Shown here: piece after piece, positions 60,840-64,000 of the stretch
Position numbering within the stretch: the first letter of the stretch is position 1
How the letters are laid out: every line of letters starts with the position of its first letter
Source of the DNA: JBFWVD01 sp050246915
GTDB taxonomy: Bacteria; Actinomycetota; Acidimicrobiia; Acidimicrobiales; Ilumatobacteraceae
DNA: 64,000 nt
Assembly: GCA_050246915.1 (NCBI GenBank)
Contig: JBFWVD010000005.1
Span: 62,001-126,000, forward strand
Direction: 5' to 3'
Program-made: the position numbers and the translations under genes
The notes under the pieces: model-generated
What the model saw: the letters and a program-made list of their open reading frames with translations, nothing else
What the model was told of the DNA's origin: nothing
Databases searched by the model: none

Positions 60840-62272
60840 TGCTCGACCTGCTGAACGGCTTCATCACCGAACTGCGCAACGCCGGGCTCCCCGTGAGCCT
60901 GACGGAGAACCTCGATGCCATGGCGGCGATCAAGCACATCCCGCTCGAGGATCGCGAGGCGTTCAAGTACGCGCTCGCTGCGACGTTGGTGAAGAACAAC
61001 TCCCATTGGCGGAGCTTCGAGACGATCTTCGAGGTGTACTTCAGCCTTCGCGGTCCGCAGTACAACTTGAAGGACGGCAACCTCGAAGAGCTGTGGCGGG
61101 AGATGCAGGAAGCCGAGGGGCAAGAGGGCGACAACCGCGGCAGCGCGGGTGGCGCCATGGACCAGCTCAGTGCCGAAGAGCTGGCGGCGATGTTGATGAA
61201 CGCGCTCATGAACGGTGACGACGCCGTCATGCGTGCCATCGCTCGCCAGGCAGTTCAGCGTTATGCCGGCATGGAGCCAGGCCGCCCGGTGGGCGGCACG
61301 TACTACCTCTACCGCACGCTGCGGAACCTGAACCTCGACGCGGTCATGGAACAGCTCATGGAGAAGGCCCGCCAGGAGGCAACCGGCGGCCTCACCCCGC
61401 TCGAGGAGCGACTCGAGCGCGACGAGTACGAGGCCCGCATCGACCGGTTGAAGAAAGAAGTCGAGGCAGAGATCCGCCGTCGGCTGGTAGCCGATCGCGG
61501 TGCCGCAGCCATGGCCAAGACGCTGCGTAAGCCGCTGCCGGAAGACGTGGACTTCATGCACGCCAGCCGCGAGGAGATGGTCGATCTCCGTAAGGCACTG
61601 CAGCCGCTCACCCGTCGTCTCGCGGTCCGATTGGCCCGCAAGCGTCGGCACGGGCGCAAGGGTCCACTCGATTTCCGCAACACGGTCCGCCACTCGCTCA
61701 GCTATGGCGGCACTCCGGCTGAGCCGAAGTTCAAGTACCCCCGCCCGGCCAAGCCGGAGCTCATGGTGGTGGCCGACATCTCCGGATCGGTAGCCGCCTT
61801 CGCCCGCTTCACCTTGATGCTCGTGTACGCCATCCAGGGTCAGTTCTCCAAGGTTCGATCGTTCGTGTTCATCGACGGCATCGACGAGGTCACCGAGTTC
61901 TTCCGCGGGGTCGAGGACGTGACCGAGGCGGTGCATCGGGTGAACACCGAGGCCGACGTGGTGTGGGTCGATGGGCACAGCGACTACGGCCACGCCTTCG
62001 AGGTGTTCTGGGAGCGTTGGGGCAAGGAGGTCACGGCCAAGACCACCGTCGTGCTCCTCGGCGATGCCCGCAACAACTACCACGCGTCGCAGTCCTGGGT
62101 GATCAAGGAGATGAGCAAGAAGGCCCGTCACATCTACTGGCTCAACCCCGAACCGCGCAGCTACTGGAACACCGGTGACTCCATCGTGGGTGAGTACGGC
62201 AACTTCGCTGACGGCGTGTTCGAATGCCGCAACCTGCGTCAGCTCGAATCGTTCGTCGAGAACCTTGCTTGA
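60839..62272 (+). CDS. CoxE-like VWA-domain protein, partner of the MoxR ATPase
   Basis: 477 aa. The N-terminal half is helical (LLNGFITELRNAGLPVSLTE, then EDREAFKYALAATLVKNNSHW), which is the CoxE/YehP type opening. About 290-460 is a VWA domain with the MIDAS motif D-I-S-G-S in LMVVADISGSVAAFARFTLM and a second acidic motif (WVDGHSDYGHAFEVFWERWG). The VWA would bind a metal-dependent ligand and link the client protein to MoxR. It starts at ATG 60839, overlapping the MoxR stop, and is not the longer open frame that begins at 60545. Confidence 0.88.
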   Translation: MLDLLNGFITELRNAGLPVSLTENLDAMAAIKHIPLEDREAFKYALAATLVKNNSHWRSFETIFEVYFSLRGPQYNLKDGNLEELWREMQEAEGQEGDNRGSAGGAMDQLSAEELAAMLMNALMNGDDAVMRAIARQAVQRYAGMEPGRPVGGTYYLYRTLRNLNLDAVMEQLMEKARQEATGGLTPLEERLERDEYEARIDRLKKEVEAEIRRRLVADRGAAAMAKTLRKPLPEDVDFMHASREEMVDLRKALQPLTRRLAVRLARKRRHGRKGPLDFRNTVRHSLSYGGTPAEPKFKYPRPAKPELMVVADISGSVAAFARFTLMLVYAIQGQFSKVRSFVFIDGIDEVTEFFRGVEDVTEAVHRVNTEADVVWVDGHSDYGHAFEVFWERWGKEVTAKTTVVLLGDARNNYHASQSWVIKEMSKKARHIYWLNPEPRSYWNTGDSIVGEYGNFADGVFECRNLRQLESFVENLA

Positions 62273-62374
62273 GCGCACCTCGCCCGTCGGGTCGCGAACG
62301 CTCCGGTCGCGAGCACGTCTGCGGAGGGTACTCGTGCCGCACAGAGTTCCGGCTGCACAGCAAGCGGAGTTGAC

Positions 62375-63028
62375 ATGACCACGCTCGTGCTCATCCGCCA
62401 CGGCGAATCGGTGGTGACGGTGCAGCGTCGCATCGGCGGACTGCGCACCTGCTCAGGTCTCACCGAACTCGGGCGTGCGCAGGTCACGGCTTTGGCCGAG
62501 CGGGCCGCCCACACCGGCGAGCTCGTCTGCGATGTGCTGGTGTCCTCGACGATGCCCCGTGCCATCCAGACCGCCGAGATCCTGGCCGCTGCTGCGGGCG
62601 CCACGAGCTTCGAGCAGGACCCGACGATGTGCGAGCAGGACCCGGGCGACTGTGACGGCATGACGTTCGACGACTATGTGAAGCAGTTCGGGACGCCGGA
62701 TTGGGGTGGAGATCCCGATGCGGTTGTGTTCCCGGGCGGAGAGACCGTTCGGGCGTTCCATCGACGCGTCGCCGATGGGCTCGACGCGTTGCTGGCCCGA
62801 CATCACGGCAAGCGGGTGGTCGTCGCCTGCCATGGCGGGGTGATCGATGCCTCGCTGCGCCATCTGCTCGGTGTGCCGATGGTCGGTCAATTCGAATTGC
62901 ACACGTTCAATGCCTCGGTCACCGAGTTGGGTTGGCGTCCGTCGATGTGGAAGCTGGTCCGCTACAACGACGCAGCCCATTTGCACGGCCTGCACAGCGA
63001 ACCAGTGCGGGTCACGAGCGAGGGATGA
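62375..63028 (+). CDS. Histidine phosphatase superfamily protein
   Basis: 217 aa. LVLIRHGESVVTVQRRIGG (R8-H9-G10, phospho-accepting histidine), VSSTMPRAIQTAEILAAAAG (second arginine), an acidic residue region EQDPGDCDGMT, and VVVACHGGVIDASLRHLLGV (second histidine). The broad-specificity phosphatase/phosphoglycerate mutase-like family, substrate unknown. The stop codon lies inside a short tandem repeat that leads into the next gene. Confidence 0.88.
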   Translation: MTTLVLIRHGESVVTVQRRIGGLRTCSGLTELGRAQVTALAERAAHTGELVCDVLVSSTMPRAIQTAEILAAAAGATSFEQDPTMCEQDPGDCDGMTFDDYVKQFGTPDWGGDPDAVVFPGGETVRAFHRRVADGLDALLARHHGKRVVVACHGGVIDASLRHLLGVPMVGQFELHTFNASVTELGWRPSMWKLVRYNDAAHLHGLHSEPVRVTSEG

Positions 63029-63087
63029 GCCAGCCCACATGAGCCCCGACCCATGAGCCCTCGACCGATGAGCCCTTGCCCATGAGC
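63025..63087. repeat. Tandem ATGAGC repeats at a gene junction
   Basis: ATGAGC occurs at 63025, 63039, 63053, 63068 and 63082, spaced 14, 14, 15 and 14 nt, as part of a unit like ATGAGCCC-(N)6. The first spans the phosphatase stop, and the last is the GMC oxidoreductase start. The intervening ATGs lie in different frames, so copy-number change would alter the leader and maybe the start. Confidence 0.75.
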
Positions 63088-64000
63088 GCCGACCGGTTCG
63101 ATGTCGTCGTGGTGGGCGGCGGGGTCGCCGGTTGCGTGGTGGCGTCGCGTCTGAGCGAGGCCGCCGATCGCTCTGTGTTGTTGCTCGAAGCCGGGCCCGA
63201 TCTCCGGCCGGCGCGCGCCAGCGAGGAGCTCACCGGCATGAACCATCTGCGCACCCAGCAGCTGGAGGATCGATGGGTGCACATCGGGACCGACGGGCCG
63301 GTGCCGTATCTGGGCGGTCGGGGGATCGGCGGATCATCGGCCGTCAACGGCATGGTGATGATGTGGGGCTCAGTGGCCGACTACGACCGATGGTTCGAGC
63401 ATTACGGCGCCGTCGGATGGAACGTGAGCGCCCGTCAACGAGCCATGCACCGTGTGCAGGAGACGATCGCGCCGGTGCTCGCCGGTCGCTCACGATGGGG
63501 TTCGGTGAGTCGCTCGCTCGCCGCGGGGGCCAAGGCTACGGGGCTGCGCGCCGTGGGTGATCACAACACCGGCGAACCCGGCGTGGGATCGGTCCACCTC
63601 GGCGCCCGTGACGGTCGCCGGCATCTGTTCGTCGAGGCCTACCTCGAACCGGCCCGAACCCGATCGAACCTCACCGTCGGAGTCGAGGCCACGGTTCGAC
63701 GGGTGGTCCTCGACGCGAATCGCGCCGTGGGCGTGGAGCTCGTCGATGGCACCTTGGTCGAGGCTGGTGATGTGGTCCTCGCCGCCGGTGCGTTGGCCGA
63801 TCCGCTCCTGCTGCGGGCCAGCGGCATCGATAGCCCGGGCATCGGCGGCAATCTGCACGATCATCCGGTGGTCGCGATACCGATCGCCCTGTCGGAGTCG
63901 GCGCGCGCCGGCGAGCCCGACGCCATGGTGATGGGCTGTGTGGTGCGCGCGTCGCTCCTCGAGCCGCTCGACACGTTGTTGTTCCCCCTCGATCATCTCG
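63082..64000 (+). CDS. GMC-family FAD oxidoreductase, N-terminal part (runs off the window)
   Basis: 306 codons are visible. FDVVVVGGGVAGCVVASRLS is the FAD-binding Rossmann motif (GxGxxG variant G-G-G-V-A-G), and VLLLEAGPD its ribose-binding end. YLGGRGIGGSSAVNGMVMMW is GMC signature 1 (G-R-x-x-G-G-S-S-x-x-N). DVVLAAGALADPLLLRASGI is signature 2. GIGGNLHDHPVV follows, as in choline/glucose dehydrogenase-like enzymes. The substrate-binding part and catalytic His lie beyond the window. ATG 63082 gives the standard N-terminus; upstream ATGs belong to the tandem repeat. Confidence 0.88.
   Translation, partial: MSADRFDVVVVGGGVAGCVVASRLSEAADRSVLLLEAGPDLRPARASEELTGMNHLRTQQLEDRWVHIGTDGPVPYLGGRGIGGSSAVNGMVMMWGSVADYDRWFEHYGAVGWNVSARQRAMHRVQETIAPVLAGRSRWGSVSRSLAAGAKATGLRAVGDHNTGEPGVGSVHLGARDGRRHLFVEAYLEPARTRSNLTVGVEATVRRVVLDANRAVGVELVDGTLVEAGDVVLAAGALADPLLLRASGIDSPGIGGNLHDHPVVAIPIALSESARAGEPDAMVMGCVVRASLLEPLDTLLFPLDHL

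Overview
This is a high-GC bacterial chromosome segment whose gene set points to an actinobacterium of the Acidimicrobiia type (Ilumatobacter or a relative). The reasons are an F420-type LLM oxidoreductase, a lipid-transfer thiolase paired with a DUF35 protein, a TIGR03960/TIGR03936-type radical SAM pair, MreBCD-PBP2-RodA, and secreted 'GYWLVASDGGVF' repeat proteins. The lineage is inferred from gene content by eye only. No rRNA and no CRISPR array are visible.

Layout. 1-11.1 kb: lipid/redox metabolism (SDR, ECF sigma factor with a membrane partner, DapB-like reductase, LLM oxidoreductase, phosphoesterase, thiolase + DUF35, cupin), a phosphotransferase gene broken by an in-frame TGA, an AI-2E-type exporter and small membrane proteins. 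11.16-19.34 kb: an 8.1-kb integrative element in a tRNA-Gly(TCC) gene, bounded by perfect 80-bp direct repeats. It carries a tyrosine integrase, a PIN nuclease, an HTH protein, a small protein that looks like a ubiquitin-like beta-grasp protein ending in Gly-Gly, and a 1637-residue HEAT/DUF4132 protein. 19.6-24.4 kb: 5'-nucleotidase, an anchored unknown, tRNA-Pro(TGG) and a lipoprotein zinc peptidase. 24.5-31 kb: tig-clpP-clpX, folC, an AbiEi/nuclease-like protein between two long palindromes, and ndk. 31.2-37.3 kb: the elongasome operon mreB-mreC-mreD-mrdA-rodA. 37.5-43.1 kb: radical SAM pair, RNase E/G, rplU-rpmA with a strong terminator. 43.2-53.9 kb: an accessory block (dgt, three Tad-type pseudopilin genes, one with a 270-residue serine tail, and two tail-to-tail paralogous membrane proteins) separating rplU-rpmA from obg-proB. 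54-64 kb: obg-proB, a four-hairpin intergenic cluster, a secreted repeat protein, murJ, a MoxR/CoxE-type VWA pair, a histidine phosphatase and the start of a GMC oxidoreductase.

How the parts work together. The core blocks are ordinary growth functions: protein folding and turnover, folate, cell-wall elongation, ribosome and RNA maturation, and proline synthesis. The distinctive part is the tRNA-Gly element. Its two-gene cargo (di-glycine-ended beta-grasp candidate followed 2 nt later by the giant DUF4132 protein), together with an integrase-PIN operon and an HTH gene, has the form of a small mobile defence or conflict island. It is the best candidate here for an undescribed system. The ubiquitin-like call rests on visual pattern matching and needs a structure prediction.
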